From assembly GCA_947497475.1 (NCBI GenBank), contig CANMGS010000002.1, positions 124,001 to 188,000 on the forward strand: a stretch of 64,000 nt of DNA. Direction: 5' to 3'. The translations under genes were made by a program, and so were the position numbers. Source of the DNA: an uncultured Amylibacter sp. (GTDB lineage: Bacteria > Pseudomonadota > Alphaproteobacteria > Rhodobacterales > Rhodobacteraceae). Below are positions 1 to 8,701 of this stretch, one piece after another (the first letter of the stretch is position 1; each line of letters starts with the position of its first letter). The notes beneath the pieces are model-generated. The model was not told the DNA's origin. It did no database searches and saw only the letters and a list, made by a program, of their open reading frames with translations.

Positions 1-283
1 ATATTGCAGTTTCTAAAACATGGATATCATTCTGATCAGGTAACCAGAGTGTATCTTCAGTTTTTCCTGCAATCTCTGCTTTGGGCCAGTTTGCTCTGAC
101 TAAGGCGATTTCGACACCTGCAATCTGGTCTTGCTCATCGCTATGGCGCGCGGCTGCACGGCGCCATTCTTCTAATAGTCGCGCTGACCAAATAGGCGTG
201 AACGCCCCTTTTTTTGCTGCCCTTAAAAGAACTTCTCGCATGACAGTTGGGTATAGAACACAAGCATCAAGAACGATACGCAT
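1..283 (-). CDS. PIN-domain protein, RSP_2648-like (partial, cut by left edge)
   Basis: Translating the minus strand from the ATG at 283-281 gives an open frame that runs off the window. It begins MRIVLDACVLYP and continues with a WSARLLEEWRRA segment and a WLPDQNDIHVLE segment. The early Asp in VLDACV and the later acidic D-x-x-D-x-H stretch fit PIN-fold nucleases. The overall pattern matches the Rhodobacterales PIN family called RSP_2648. Its ATG shares one base with the stop of the upstream methyltransferase (TGATG), so the two are probably translationally coupled. No antitoxin-like partner is visible, so a toxin role is not supported. The C-terminal part is missing. Confidence 0.75.
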   Translation of the reverse strand, partial: MRIVLDACVLYPTVMREVLLRAAKKGAFTPIWSARLLEEWRRAAARHSDEQDQIAGVEIALVRANWPKAEIAGKTEDTLWLPDQNDIHVLETAI

Positions 284-1479
284 CAGTCTAACCTAAAGAA
301 CATAGCTTTCAGATAAGCGCTTTCGCTTAGGCTTGCATGTGTTGGATGATCAGCCCCTGCAAAACCTGTGTGCAAGATTTGCCCTGAGCGCCCAGATTTT
401 CCAATTCCAGCCAATGATGCTGTGCGGAAATTTTGGATATCGGCTGCATGAGAACATGAACACAACCCAAGATATCCACCTTCTACTACCAATTGGCTGC
501 CCAAACGTGCAACACGCTCATATGCGCGCAAACCTGCTTTAAGGGCTGCTTTATTTGGTGCAAAGGCGGGTGGATCGCAAACCACAAGATCATATTTTTC
601 ACCCGCATCAATAAGTTCTTTCATCTTATCGAAAGCATCGCCACGCAGTGTTTTGAACTTGTCTGATACACCCATTGCGCTCGCACCCTGAGAAGCCAGT
701 TCTAAAGCTGCTTCTGATCCGTCCAAAGCTGTAGCTTCTGATGCGCCATGTGCCAAGCATGTTAGAGAGAAGCCACCGACATGAGAAAATACATCCAAAA
801 CACGTGCATCTTTTGCTAAACCCGCTGCGAATGCATGATTGGGACGTTGATCAAAAAACAAACCTGTCTTTTGACCGCCCTCGACATCCGCCATAAATGT
901 AGCACCGTTCATAAACACGGGGATAACACCATCCACGTTTCCAGTAAGAACCATATTTTCTTCATCAAGGCCTTCTAGCTTACGTGCGCGACCAGTAGCA
1001 TTCTTTATAACAGTTTTGATGTTTAGATCCTCTGTCAGAACAGTGACAAAATCATCTAACATATTTTCAGCCCAGCTGGCATTTGGCTGCAATACAGCCG
1101 TGTCACCAAAGCGGTCGATAATGACACCTGGTAAAGCATCAGCTTCAGCATGTATCAAACGATAGAATGGAGCATCATATAATCGATCACGCATTGCAGC
1201 GGCATTCAAAAGTTTTTTGCGTAACCATTCTTGATCAATGATTTGTTCTGCTGTGCGGTCCATAAAGCGCCCAGCTATTTTTGAGTCTGGGTTAAACGCA
1301 CAAATTCCCAGAAAATGTGCATTACTATCAACAACATTCACAAAGCTTCCGGATGGCAGTTTGCGTGTACGACGATCCATAACCAATTCGTTTGAAAATA
1401 CCCATGGAAACCCAAATCGTATCTTTTGGGCATTCATTTTAGGAAGGAGGCGGATTGTGGGGTACATGCTATCTGTCAT
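283..1479 (-). CDS. rlmI: RlmI-like class I SAM-dependent 23S rRNA cytosine-C5 methyltransferase
   Basis: This 398-residue protein has the RlmI/YccW layout. An N-terminal PUA-like region (about 5-85) with GFPWVFSNE is followed by a central fold and a Rossmann methyltransferase domain. The domain shows DVFSHVGGFSL (SAM-binding motif I, about 235) and VVCDPPAFAP (motif IV). A Cys in LGLCSCS near residue 345 fits the position of the catalytic cysteine in this family. RlmI methylates 23S rRNA C1962 in E. coli, and that target is inferred here. The length is normal (about 395). The downstream PIN gene overlaps its stop by one base. No clear Shine-Dalgarno precedes ATG 1479, so a slightly internal start is possible. 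Confidence 0.85.
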   Translation of the reverse strand: MTDSMYPTIRLLPKMNAQKIRFGFPWVFSNELVMDRRTRKLPSGSFVNVVDSNAHFLGICAFNPDSKIAGRFMDRTAEQIIDQEWLRKKLLNAAAMRDRLYDAPFYRLIHAEADALPGVIIDRFGDTAVLQPNASWAENMLDDFVTVLTEDLNIKTVIKNATGRARKLEGLDEENMVLTGNVDGVIPVFMNGATFMADVEGGQKTGLFFDQRPNHAFAAGLAKDARVLDVFSHVGGFSLTCLAHGASEATALDGSEAALELASQGASAMGVSDKFKTLRGDAFDKMKELIDAGEKYDLVVCDPPAFAPNKAALKAGLRAYERVARLGSQLVVEGGYLGLCSCSHAADIQNFRTASLAGIGKSGRSGQILHTGFAGADHPTHASLSESAYLKAMFFRLD

Positions 1480-1582
1480 AGAATGCTACTAGCGGGTTTA
1501 AGAGGTTTCGAAAACCCACAAAAAAAGGTGACCGATAGTATGGCCACCCTAAGTTTGGTCTTTAGGAATAAGTTTTGGGAGA

Positions 1583-2197
1583 TTAACTTTCCGAATTACC
1601 GATCATTTCTTTGTACATGATGTCGCGAACACGCTGTGTGATACGGACTTTTTGCGTCTCACCGCGGTTTTCTGCTGCTACAGCTTTTGAACCACCGTAT
1701 GCTTTGAATGTTGCGTCCACGTTTTTAATTTCAGCCACTGGCAAACCAGTATTTACGTCACGTAGGAGGTAATCAAAGTTAATGTTATGTTTACCACCAA
1801 CCGTATAGCGGGCTTTTTCTGTAACCGCATGGAATGTGTTTAAGCGTACTTCCATCGTTACAGGTTGACCTGTAGTCACTTGTGAAACGCCTTCTGCTAT
1901 TGCGTTTGCCATGATGGCTTGTATTTGATGTTTGCGATTACCGCGAGGATCTTCACGCCATACGATATCTGCACGTGGTACGAATGTGTTAGCTTCTGAT
2001 ACTGTTAGTTCTTCTGGCACTGTGACGCTTAGTTGCTCAACCTTATATACAGGTCGCTGTGCTTCGATTGTTTGTGTAGGAGAGGCGAGGATTGCATTTT
2101 TAGTAGGGGCCTGTGTGCTTGCACATGCTGTTACTGACAATGCCAACGCGATACCTGCGATGTATTTTGCGATTTTTGTTTTCAAGACCATTTTCAT
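1583..2197 (-). CDS. DUF6778-like lipoprotein
   Basis: This 204-residue protein has a type II signal peptide: Lys-rich start, hydrophobic stretch, then a lipobox LSVTAC, giving acylation at about Cys25. The mature part contains SEANTFVPRADIVWRED, a TEKARYTVGG segment and a C-terminal QKVRITQRVRDIM. This pattern resembles DUF6778 lipoproteins of Rhodobacterales, whose function is unknown. The start at 2197 is supported by a GAAGGAAG Shine-Dalgarno about 7 bases upstream. It is monocistronic and convergent with nothing. The assignment rests on recalled family pattern. Confidence 0.75.
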   Translation of the reverse strand: MKMVLKTKIAKYIAGIALALSVTACASTQAPTKNAILASPTQTIEAQRPVYKVEQLSVTVPEELTVSEANTFVPRADIVWREDPRGNRKHQIQAIMANAIAEGVSQVTTGQPVTMEVRLNTFHAVTEKARYTVGGKHNINFDYLLRDVNTGLPVAEIKNVDATFKAYGGSKAVAAENRGETQKVRITQRVRDIMYKEMIGNSES

Positions 2198-2370
2198 TTT
2201 TTCTTCCTTCGCTTGGTGCGTGGATTGATTTTATGGTCCCTTTATTACGTTTGAATGTGTTTGATTTTGGTAAGACGTGAGGGGATTCAGAGGTAATATT
2301 AAGAAAATCTTGCGCCGAATAAGGGCTGAATTGTGCCAATTTGAGTTAAATTGGGCAGATTTGACAAATT

Positions 2371-2403
2371 TAAAAAAGAAAAAGCCGCAGCAAAAGCAGC
2401 GGC
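2371..2403 (-). terminator. Intrinsic terminator of the small gene at 2467-2616
   Basis: Read on the minus strand, GCCGC and GCGGC arms with an inner GC/GC pair close a TTTT loop. They are followed at once by TTTTTC and TTTTTT (plus-strand A-rich 2371-2383). It sits 64 bp past the stop of the 49-residue gene. Confidence 0.8.
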
Positions 2404-2466
2404 CATTCGGTTACTCTACAGGGTCTCGATATTAAATCAAAACGCTCTGCTTAGAGAAGATTTTGC

Positions 2467-2616
2467 TTAATGTGCAAAACGTAGCTTTGGTGCAATCTTG
2501 AAGGATTTGACCCAAGCTACAAACTGTGTGCCAACATTTTGCATTGCTTCTGCGCGTAGTTTGCGGGCATGTGCTTCAATTGCTACATAGTCGATTTTTG
2601 TGTCTAGATTAGTCAT
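2467..2616 (-). CDS. Small 49-aa protein, DUF1127/RSP_7527-like
   Basis: A 50-codon frame starts at ATG 2616, preceded by a strong GAAGGAG Shine-Dalgarno 7 bases away, and ends just before a good terminator. The product starts MTNLDTKIDYVAIEAHARKL and then has LRAEAMQNVG. It is helical, with the A-R-K-L-R-A-E-A pattern of short Rhodobacterales proteins such as RSP_7527 and DUF1127. Members of DUF1127 have been implicated in RNA turnover and phosphate/carbon control in other alphaproteobacteria. Nothing here shows that role. Signals at both ends make this a real gene despite its size. Confidence 0.7.
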   Translation of the reverse strand: MTNLDTKIDYVAIEAHARKLRAEAMQNVGTQFVAWVKSFKIAPKLRFAH

Positions 2617-2660
2617 CTTGGTGCTCCTTCGCTTCCATGACTAAAACATAAGTGACAAAA

Positions 2661-2686
2661 GCGACATTTACATCAGACAATGTCGC
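2661..2686. repeat. Perfect 8-bp inverted repeat between soxG and the small gene
   Basis: Arms GCGACATT (2661-2668) and AATGTCGC (2679-2686) surround a 10-base spacer. In the minus direction the right arm is followed by TTTTGTC, so it could be a weak terminator for the sox operon. It is equally placed to be an operator for the downstream small gene. Confidence 0.5.
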
Positions 2687-2694
2687 AAAACCGA

Positions 2695-2711
2695 TATGCG
2701 TATAACGCATA
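2695..2711. repeat. Short inverted repeat TATGCG-N5-CGCATA
   Basis: Arms at 2695-2700 and 2706-2711 with an AT-rich TATAA centre. It is 9 bp from the previous inverted repeat, upstream of the 49-aa gene and 23 bp past the soxG stop. A protein-binding site is more likely than a terminator because no T-run follows on either strand. Confidence 0.4.
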
Positions 2712-2733
2712 GGTTTGTGTAACAGTTATGCGA

Positions 2734-3303
2734 CTATGTATGGTATTTGGGCAGATTGCCTTTTTTCGAGGCATTTTTTAACCACGTAAAGACGTGTTCG
2801 CCAACGGATCGGAAACATACCATTCGGGCTGTCTTTTCATCATCCATCCAAAATGCGACGGGTAATTGACCCAAGCGACTGCGGCGGATCATACCGACGG
2901 GCAGGGCATCTTTGTTCATATCTGCTGGGCTACCTTTGGCTATTATATCACGTGTGGCTACGCCCTTGATTTCAAATAAGGCACGGGCATCAGATACATT
3001 CACAACCAATGCATGTTCGCCAGATAGTGCTTTATCCAGCTTGGCGATAACAGCATCCACATTGGTATAGTCCACAAGCAAAAGCAGTTCGTCAGGTGAC
3101 ATCCATGCAGCAGACCCTTTTGTGCTGTGCAATATCTGACCTGTCTCAGGAACGGCTGTACCTGTTGCGGCTTTTACAGCTTTTGCTAATACCGCAGATT
3201 TGAAGTCGCCACGTAAGGTAATCATACCTTGCAGGCCTACATCCTTAATAGCTACGGAACCTTTGAATGATGCGCCGTTCAATGCGCTTACAGCATTAGA
3301 CAT
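2734..3303 (-). CDS. soxG: Sarcosine oxidase subunit gamma
   Basis: This 189-residue protein from ATG 3303 has an AAGGAG Shine-Dalgarno in the soxA end. It contains the SoxG landmarks IKDVGLQGMITLRGD, SPDELLLLVD and a C-terminal FRSVGEHVFTWL. Gamma is the GcvT-like small subunit of heterotetrameric sarcosine oxidase, which turns sarcosine, O2 and tetrahydrofolate into glycine, 5,10-methylene-THF and H2O2. The gene overlaps the end of soxA by 8 bases and is last in the operon. A longer in-frame start at 3369 lies well inside soxA, and I reject it. Confidence 0.9.
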   Translation of the reverse strand: MSNAVSALNGASFKGSVAIKDVGLQGMITLRGDFKSAVLAKAVKAATGTAVPETGQILHSTKGSAAWMSPDELLLLVDYTNVDAVIAKLDKALSGEHALVVNVSDARALFEIKGVATRDIIAKGSPADMNKDALPVGMIRRSRLGQLPVAFWMDDEKTARMVCFRSVGEHVFTWLKNASKKGNLPKYHT

Positions 3304-6300
3304 TTTGACGTGCTCCTTCTTTATCCAAGAACACTGGATCACAAATTTCGGCTTTGATACTTTCACCACCGATTGTTGGGAACTCTATCACTTCACCCAT
3401 ACGATCAGGGCCGTTCTGAACTAAACCCATAGCAATCGAATGGTTTAGTGTCGGTGAGAAATATGTGGATGTCACACGTCCGATCATATTGTGCATACCG
3501 TTTTCACGCATTGTGCCATCAACCGCATAAGCACCATCTGGAATGACTTTTGCTGGATCTACAGTTTTCAAACCAACCAGCTTCCAACGATTTGGATCTG
3601 TCATATGGGATCGTTGCTGACCACGTTTACCTAAGAAATCTTCTTTCTTCTTAGAAATAGCCCAATTCAAACCCAAATCTTGTGGAATGACTGTGCCGTC
3701 TGTCTCATCACCAATCATGATAAAGCCCTTTTCAGCGCGCATCACGTGCAAACATTCGGTGCCATATGGCTGGATACCAAACTCTTTACCGGCTTCCATG
3801 CACATATCCCAAAACGCTTGGCCTTGGGATGCTGGAACAGCGATTTCGTAAGACAACTCACCCGAGAATGAGATGCGGTAAGGACGCGCTTTGATACCAC
3901 CTAATTCGCCATCTTTAAATGTCATGAATGGCAAGGCTTCTGCAGATACATCCATACCGCCCAGTTTTTCTAATACTTTGCGGGCATTTGGGCCAACAAC
4001 AGCAATCTGTGCGTATTGTTCTGTGATATTGGCCGTGTAAACTTTCCAATCCCACCATTCGGTTTGCAACCATTCTTCCATATGGGCGTGAATGCGGTCA
4101 GAACCGCCAGAGGTCGTGTGGCATAAGAACGTATTTTCATCCAAACGTGCGACAACGCCGTCGTCTGATAAGAAGCCGTTTTCAGAACACATCAAACCAT
4201 AGCGGCAGAAACCAACTTTCAAGGTGCTCATCATATTGGTGTATATCATATCAAGGAATTTGCCTGCATCAGGCCCTTTGACGATGATCTTACCAAGGGT
4301 GGAAGCATCCAACAGCCCGCAGTTTTCACGTGTGTTTAGAATTTCGCGTGTGACCGCTTCTTCGACACTTTCGCTGCCTTGTTTATAGCAATACGGACGG
4401 CGCCAGTCTGCGACAGGTTCCCAATCGCCACCGTTTTCATCAATCCACTGATGCATAGGTGTTTTGCGGATTGGCTTAAACAATTCATTATGTGCATCCC
4501 CTGCAATCGATCCCAATGAAATAGGGTGATAGGGTGGGCGGAATGTTGTTGTACCTACATTTGGGATGTCAGCGTTCAGGCTGTCTGCTAGGACTGCTAA
4601 ACCGTTGATGTTTGACAATTTACCTTGGTCTGTTGCCATACCCAATGTTGTGTAACGTTTTGTGTGTTCCACACTTTCATAGCCTTCTTGCGCGGCAAGA
4701 CGAACATCGCTGACTTTTACGTCGTTTTGGTAATCAAGGAATGTTTTTGACTTTAATGCGTAGCTCGCACCCTGTGGCATTGACCAAACAGGCAGCATTG
4801 TTGCTTCGAGCTCGCTTGCAGCAATGGGTGCGGCCGCACGCGCGGGCTTAAAGCCCACTTCCTTGGCCGCGGCCATGCCTGCTGCATGACCATCTTTGAG
4901 AGCAGCCGCTGCATCCAGATGACCGTTGGCAGTACCTGTTGCAATTACAAAACCAGTTCCATCAGCGCCTAATGGTGGGCGCGCTGGATCCGGACGGAAT
5001 ATCGCTGTGTCTGTATCCCAGTTCAGCTTGCCGCCGCAGTGTGACCAGAGGTGCACAACGGGTGACCAGCCGCCAGACATGGCAACCGCATCGCATTTAA
5101 TCTCTTCTAATGTAGTGCCTTCGCCAGCTTGCGCACAAAGTGTAACAGCTTCTACACGTTTGCCGCCTTTGACTTTGCCAATAGCAGATTTGTTTTCCAC
5201 GCGGATGCCAAGTGCGATGGCCTTGGCTGGTAATTCGCCGTCTAAATCGCCACGTGGGTCAATAATACAAGGTACATTCAAACCTGCTTCATGAAGTGCA
5301 ATCGCCGTGCGGTAGCCATCATCGTTGTTGGTGACAACAACTGTACGATCGCCAATGCTGACGCCGTAATCAGCGATATAATCGCGAACCGCACCTGCAA
5401 GCATGACACCTGGGATGTCATTACCAGCAAAGCTAAGCGGGCGTTCAATGGCGCCTGTTGCTGTGACGATGCGTTTGGCGCGGATACGCCACAAGCGATG
5501 ACGTGGGCCATCAGATGGGCCCATGTGATCTGTTAGGCGTTCATAGCCTAAGAGGTAGCCGTGGTCATAAACACCAGCGGCCATCATGCGAGTGCGCATT
5601 TGGACGTTTGGCAGTTTCTTTAAAGCGGCCAATGTAGATTTGATCCATGCTGCGGCTGGTTTGCCGCCGATTGTCACGCCGTCTGTAATGGCACGACCAC
5701 CATAGTCGACGGCTTGTTCCATCAAAAGAACTGTGGCACCAGCTTGGCCTGCTGTCAGGGCGGCTTGCAAACCTGCGATGCCGCCGCCAGCAACCACGAC
5801 ATCTACGTGTGCGTAGAAGTATTCGTAGCTGTCTTCGTCTTTATGTGTTGGGGCTTTGCCCAAGCCTGCGGATTTACGAATAATCGGTTCAAATACATGT
5901 TTCCAAGCGAAGCTCGGCGCCATGAATGTTTTGTAGTAAAACCCAGCAGGGAAGAAACGCGATAGCTTTGTGTTTATCGCACCGACATCAAACTCTAGCG
6001 ATGGCCAGTGGTTCTGAGAATGGGACTTAAGCCCTTGATATATCTCAGTTGTTGTGGCGCGTTGGTTCGGTTCGAAACGGCCACCTTCGCCTGTGCCCAT
6101 TAGGGCATTTGGTTCTTCTGGGCCAGCTGCTACAACACCGCGTGGGCGGTGGTATTTGAACGAACGTCCCATAAGCATTTGATCATTCGCCAAAAGAGCA
6201 GAAGCCAAAGTATCGCCCTGAAATCCGTTCAGGCGTTTGCCATTCCAGTTAAACTCGATTTGCTTTGTGCGGTCGATCAGGCGGCCGCCGGATTGTAAAC

Positions 6301-6310
6301 GTGTGCTCAT
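3296..6310 (-). CDS. soxA: Sarcosine oxidase subunit alpha
   Basis: This 1004-residue protein is full length for the family. An N-terminal ferredoxin-like fold (about 15-95, NQRATTTEIY) precedes an NAD(P)-binding domain with VAGGGIAG at about 172. A second dinucleotide region (TATGAIERPLSF) follows. The C-terminal third is a GcvT/aminomethyltransferase module from about residue 610 (WEPVADWRRPYCY, GKIIVKGPDAGKFLD, FSGELSYEI), where folate accepts the methyl-derived carbon. The start overlaps soxD by four bases (ATGA). Alpha partners SoxB, SoxD and SoxG in the cytoplasm. Confidence 0.95.
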   Translation of the reverse strand: MSTRLQSGGRLIDRTKQIEFNWNGKRLNGFQGDTLASALLANDQMLMGRSFKYHRPRGVVAAGPEEPNALMGTGEGGRFEPNQRATTTEIYQGLKSHSQNHWPSLEFDVGAINTKLSRFFPAGFYYKTFMAPSFAWKHVFEPIIRKSAGLGKAPTHKDEDSYEYFYAHVDVVVAGGGIAGLQAALTAGQAGATVLLMEQAVDYGGRAITDGVTIGGKPAAAWIKSTLAALKKLPNVQMRTRMMAAGVYDHGYLLGYERLTDHMGPSDGPRHRLWRIRAKRIVTATGAIERPLSFAGNDIPGVMLAGAVRDYIADYGVSIGDRTVVVTNNDDGYRTAIALHEAGLNVPCIIDPRGDLDGELPAKAIALGIRVENKSAIGKVKGGKRVEAVTLCAQAGEGTTLEEIKCDAVAMSGGWSPVVHLWSHCGGKLNWDTDTAIFRPDPARPPLGADGTGFVIATGTANGHLDAAAALKDGHAAGMAAAKEVGFKPARAAAPIAASELEATMLPVWSMPQGASYALKSKTFLDYQNDVKVSDVRLAAQEGYESVEHTKRYTTLGMATDQGKLSNINGLAVLADSLNADIPNVGTTTFRPPYHPISLGSIAGDAHNELFKPIRKTPMHQWIDENGGDWEPVADWRRPYCYKQGSESVEEAVTREILNTRENCGLLDASTLGKIIVKGPDAGKFLDMIYTNMMSTLKVGFCRYGLMCSENGFLSDDGVVARLDENTFLCHTTSGGSDRIHAHMEEWLQTEWWDWKVYTANITEQYAQIAVVGPNARKVLEKLGGMDVSAEALPFMTFKDGELGGIKARPYRISFSGELSYEIAVPASQGQAFWDMCMEAGKEFGIQPYGTECLHVMRAEKGFIMIGDETDGTVIPQDLGLNWAISKKKEDFLGKRGQQRSHMTDPNRWKLVGLKTVDPAKVIPDGAYAVDGTMRENGMHNMIGRVTSTYFSPTLNHSIAMGLVQNGPDRMGEVIEFPTIGGESIKAEICDPVFLDKEGARQNV

Positions 6311-6633
6311 TTCACGAACCCTTCCCAGTTAGGGCGTTTCTTTTTGATCTTATTAATCAATGTCTTGGGTGGTTCTAACGTTTGCGCTGAATATGTTCCA
6401 AACACTTCCAAGGTCATTGTACAGCGGGCCGCATGGAACCATTTTCCGCAGCCGTAAGCATGACGCCAACGTTCGAAATGCACACCCTTTGGGTTTTTAC
6501 GCATGAACATATACGTCTCAAAATCATCGTCAGATGCACCAGCGCCGTGGCGGGTGATATGGGCCTCACCACCTGCTTCTAATTCTGTTTCATCGGCATC
6601 AATACCGCAGTATGGGCAATTTAACAGAAGCAT
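6307..6633 (-). CDS. soxD: Sarcosine oxidase subunit delta
   Basis: I place the start at ATG 6633 because GGAG lies 6 bases upstream. The longer frame to 6675 reads through the repeat upstream. The 108-residue product starts MLLLNCPYCG and has the zinc ligands of SoxD: CPYC near the N-terminus and the H and C of RWRHAYGCGKWF. An AARCTMTLEV segment follows. Delta is the small zinc subunit of the heterotetramer. The gene overlaps soxA by four bases and is separated from the upstream secreted-protein gene by a short repeat-bearing spacer. Confidence 0.93.
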   Translation of the reverse strand: MLLLNCPYCGIDADETELEAGGEAHITRHGAGASDDDFETYMFMRKNPKGVHFERWRHAYGCGKWFHAARCTMTLEVFGTYSAQTLEPPKTLINKIKKKRPNWEGFVK

Positions 6634-6653
6634 AAGAATCTCCAAAATTGAGT

Positions 6654-6697
6654 GTATGGAATGCGTATGGCACACGTATGGAATGCGTATGGCATTT
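6654..6697. repeat. Four tandem 11-bp units in the soxD leader
   Basis: The sequence is built from four consecutive 11-mers: GTATGGAATGC, GTATGGCACAC, GTATGGAATGC and GTATGGCATTT. The two 22-bp halves match at 19 of 22 positions. The array starts 20 bp upstream of the soxD start and fills nearly half of the spacer behind the secreted-protein gene. One unit is close to one helical turn. Confidence 0.85.
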
Positions 6698-6725
6698 GCG
6701 ACATCCTAATACCGACCCTTTCGGG

Positions 6726-7232
6726 CTATTTCATACCTTCTAGACAGGTTTCTATGCTGGCGCGTGCCGCACGAATTATGTCTAGATCAATATTCATTGT
6801 GTCCTGTGTATTTTTAAACACGAAGGACATCGTTTCTGCAGTTGTAACGCCTGCATCAAACCCTTTTAGGTCGTTGTCTTCGGTGAATGGCAGAACAAAA
6901 TCACTACGGCTGAAATCAACTGCGCGTGCCATCAAATTGCGACCGTCAAATTTAATGAACAACAGGTCGCTTTTTGAGGTGATCTTGTTGTCATCGGTGT
7001 AACCAGCAACCTGCCAGCGGTCGTTGCCCAAAGTTTTGTAAGTTGCATATGTAAAGTCAGAACCATCTTCGGATTTGCCTGCGTGAACCGCAAAGCACAC
7101 TTCAGACGCTTTGACTTGCATGACGTTGTAGTCGTCTGAGGTTTTAAACACCTCGACGTTTTGCGCAAAAGAGGGCAGAGCAACACATGATAAAATTGCT
7201 GTTGTTAGTATTGTCTTCATATGTGTTGTCAT
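6726..7232 (-). CDS. Unrecognised secreted protein inside the sox operon
   Basis: From ATG 7232 the product is 168 residues: MTTHMKTILTTAIL, a hydrophobic core and a likely signal-peptidase I site after PSFA. The mature protein is about 145 residues with Cys in SEVCFAVHAG and near the end in ETCLEGMK, which could form a disulfide. I do not recognise the family. The start overlaps the soxB stop (TAATG) and an AGGAG lies about 10 bases upstream; ATG 7220 is the alternative. The frame remains open to 7478 inside soxB, but that extension has no signal peptide at its start. Location suggests co-transcription with soxBDAG; its role is unknown. Confidence 0.75.
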   Translation of the reverse strand: MTTHMKTILTTAILSCVALPSFAQNVEVFKTSDDYNVMQVKASEVCFAVHAGKSEDGSDFTYATYKTLGNDRWQVAGYTDDNKITSKSDLLFIKFDGRNLMARAVDFSRSDFVLPFTEDNDLKGFDAGVTTAETMSFVFKNTQDTMNIDLDIIRAARASIETCLEGMK

Positions 7233-8479
7233 TAGTGAGCTACTCCTGCTGCTACGCTTTCGTCGATAAATCGACCTTCTTTGAAACGGTCCAGCGTGAA
7301 CGGTGCAGCCAGTGCACGCGGTTCGCCGTCCGCAATTAATTCTGCCATGGCCCAACCAGAGCCTGGAATTGTTTTGAAACCACCCGTGCCCCAACCGCAG
7401 TTGATAAAGCAATTGCCAAGAGGTGTTTTTGAGATAATCGCTGAACGATCCCCGGTCATATCCACGATGCCGCCCCATTGGCGTAGCATTTTCAGACGCG
7501 ATAGCATTGGGAAAGTCTCAATAAGAGCACGAACAGTTTCCTCAATATGGTGGAAACTACCGCGCTGGGTGTAATTGTTAAACGCGTCAGTCCCACCGCC
7601 GATAACCATTTCGCCCTTATCGGATTGAGACAGATAACCATGAACTGTGTTGGCCATGATCACAACATCCATACAGGGTTTGATAGGCTCAGTTACCATC
7701 GCTTGCAGCGCGATAGATTCCACAGGCAAACGGAAACCAGCCATGTCGGCCAAGTGGCCAGAGTTACCAGCCACAACGATGCCAAGTTTTTTTGTTTTGA
7801 TATAGCCTTTGGCGGTTTCAACGCCTGTGACTTTGCCGTTTTTACGGGTGATGCCCGTGACTTCGCATTGTTGGATGATGTCCATACCCATGTCAGAACA
7901 GGCACGTGCATACCCCCAAGCCACTGCATCATGGCGTGCAGTACCGCCACGTGGTTGCCAGAGACCGCCCAAAACTGGATAGCGTGGGCCAGATAGTTCG
8001 ATGATTGGGCAAAGCTCTTTTACTTTTTGCGCGTCGATATATTGCGTTGCCACACCTTGCAGATTGTTGGCATGTGCCGTGCGTTGATAGCCACGAATTT
8101 CAGATTCTGTTTGTGCCAACATGATCACACCGCGCGGGGAGAACATGACGTTATAATTCAAGTCTTGGCTCATTGTTTCGTACAAAGAACGGGCTTTTTC
8201 AAAGATAGCCGCTGACTCGTCTTGCAAATAGTTAGAGCGAATGATTGTTGTATTGCGGCCTGTGTTACCGCCGCCCAACCAGCCTTTTTCTATCACGGCA
8301 ACATTGGTGATGCCAAAGTTTTTGCCAAGATAGAATGCTGTCGCCAAACCGTGGCCGCCAGCACCGATAATGATAACATCATATTCTTTCTTTGGCTCAG
8401 GAGATTTCCATGCACGTTCCCAACCTGTGTGGTGGCGCATAGCTTCACGTGCGATTGCAAAAGCAGAATAACGTTTCAT
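7232..8479 (-). CDS. soxB: Sarcosine oxidase subunit beta
   Basis: This 415-residue flavoprotein is close to the family length. An FAD-binding motif YDVIIIGAGGHGLATA lies at about 33-48. The segment GGGNTGRNTTIIRSNYL is characteristic of SoxB. The C-terminal part has NCGWGTGGFKTIPGSG. Beta holds the covalent FMN and the site where sarcosine is oxidised. It is the first gene of the operon and is transcribed away from ccmI across a 222-bp shared upstream region. No regulator gene is next to the operon. Confidence 0.95.
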   Translation of the reverse strand: MKRYSAFAIAREAMRHHTGWERAWKSPEPKKEYDVIIIGAGGHGLATAFYLGKNFGITNVAVIEKGWLGGGNTGRNTTIIRSNYLQDESAAIFEKARSLYETMSQDLNYNVMFSPRGVIMLAQTESEIRGYQRTAHANNLQGVATQYIDAQKVKELCPIIELSGPRYPVLGGLWQPRGGTARHDAVAWGYARACSDMGMDIIQQCEVTGITRKNGKVTGVETAKGYIKTKKLGIVVAGNSGHLADMAGFRLPVESIALQAMVTEPIKPCMDVVIMANTVHGYLSQSDKGEMVIGGGTDAFNNYTQRGSFHHIEETVRALIETFPMLSRLKMLRQWGGIVDMTGDRSAIISKTPLGNCFINCGWGTGGFKTIPGSGWAMAELIADGEPRALAAPFTLDRFKEGRFIDESVAAGVAH

Positions 8480-8701
8480 AGTGTGACCTTAACGATGAGT
8501 GTCGTGGATTATATAGCCTGATCATCCCAAAACGACCAGTGTGTATTGTATTTGCGTCAGAAGTGCGATTCCACCCGTTCACACAGCGGCGTTTTCATGT
8601 TTTTTCACGACATTTTGGTCGGTCGCTATGTCGCGATATGTGGAAATCGCTTTCCACTGGAATTGGGCTCCGTTAGCAAGGAGGAAATAGTAAGGATAAG
8701 T

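Noticed and set aside
81-296. Plus-strand 71-codon frame at the left edge
   Set aside because: It is antisense to a convincing PIN-domain gene on the minus strand.
7233-7478. N-terminal extension of the secreted protein to 250 residues
   Set aside because: It overlaps soxB in another frame and would bury the signal peptide.
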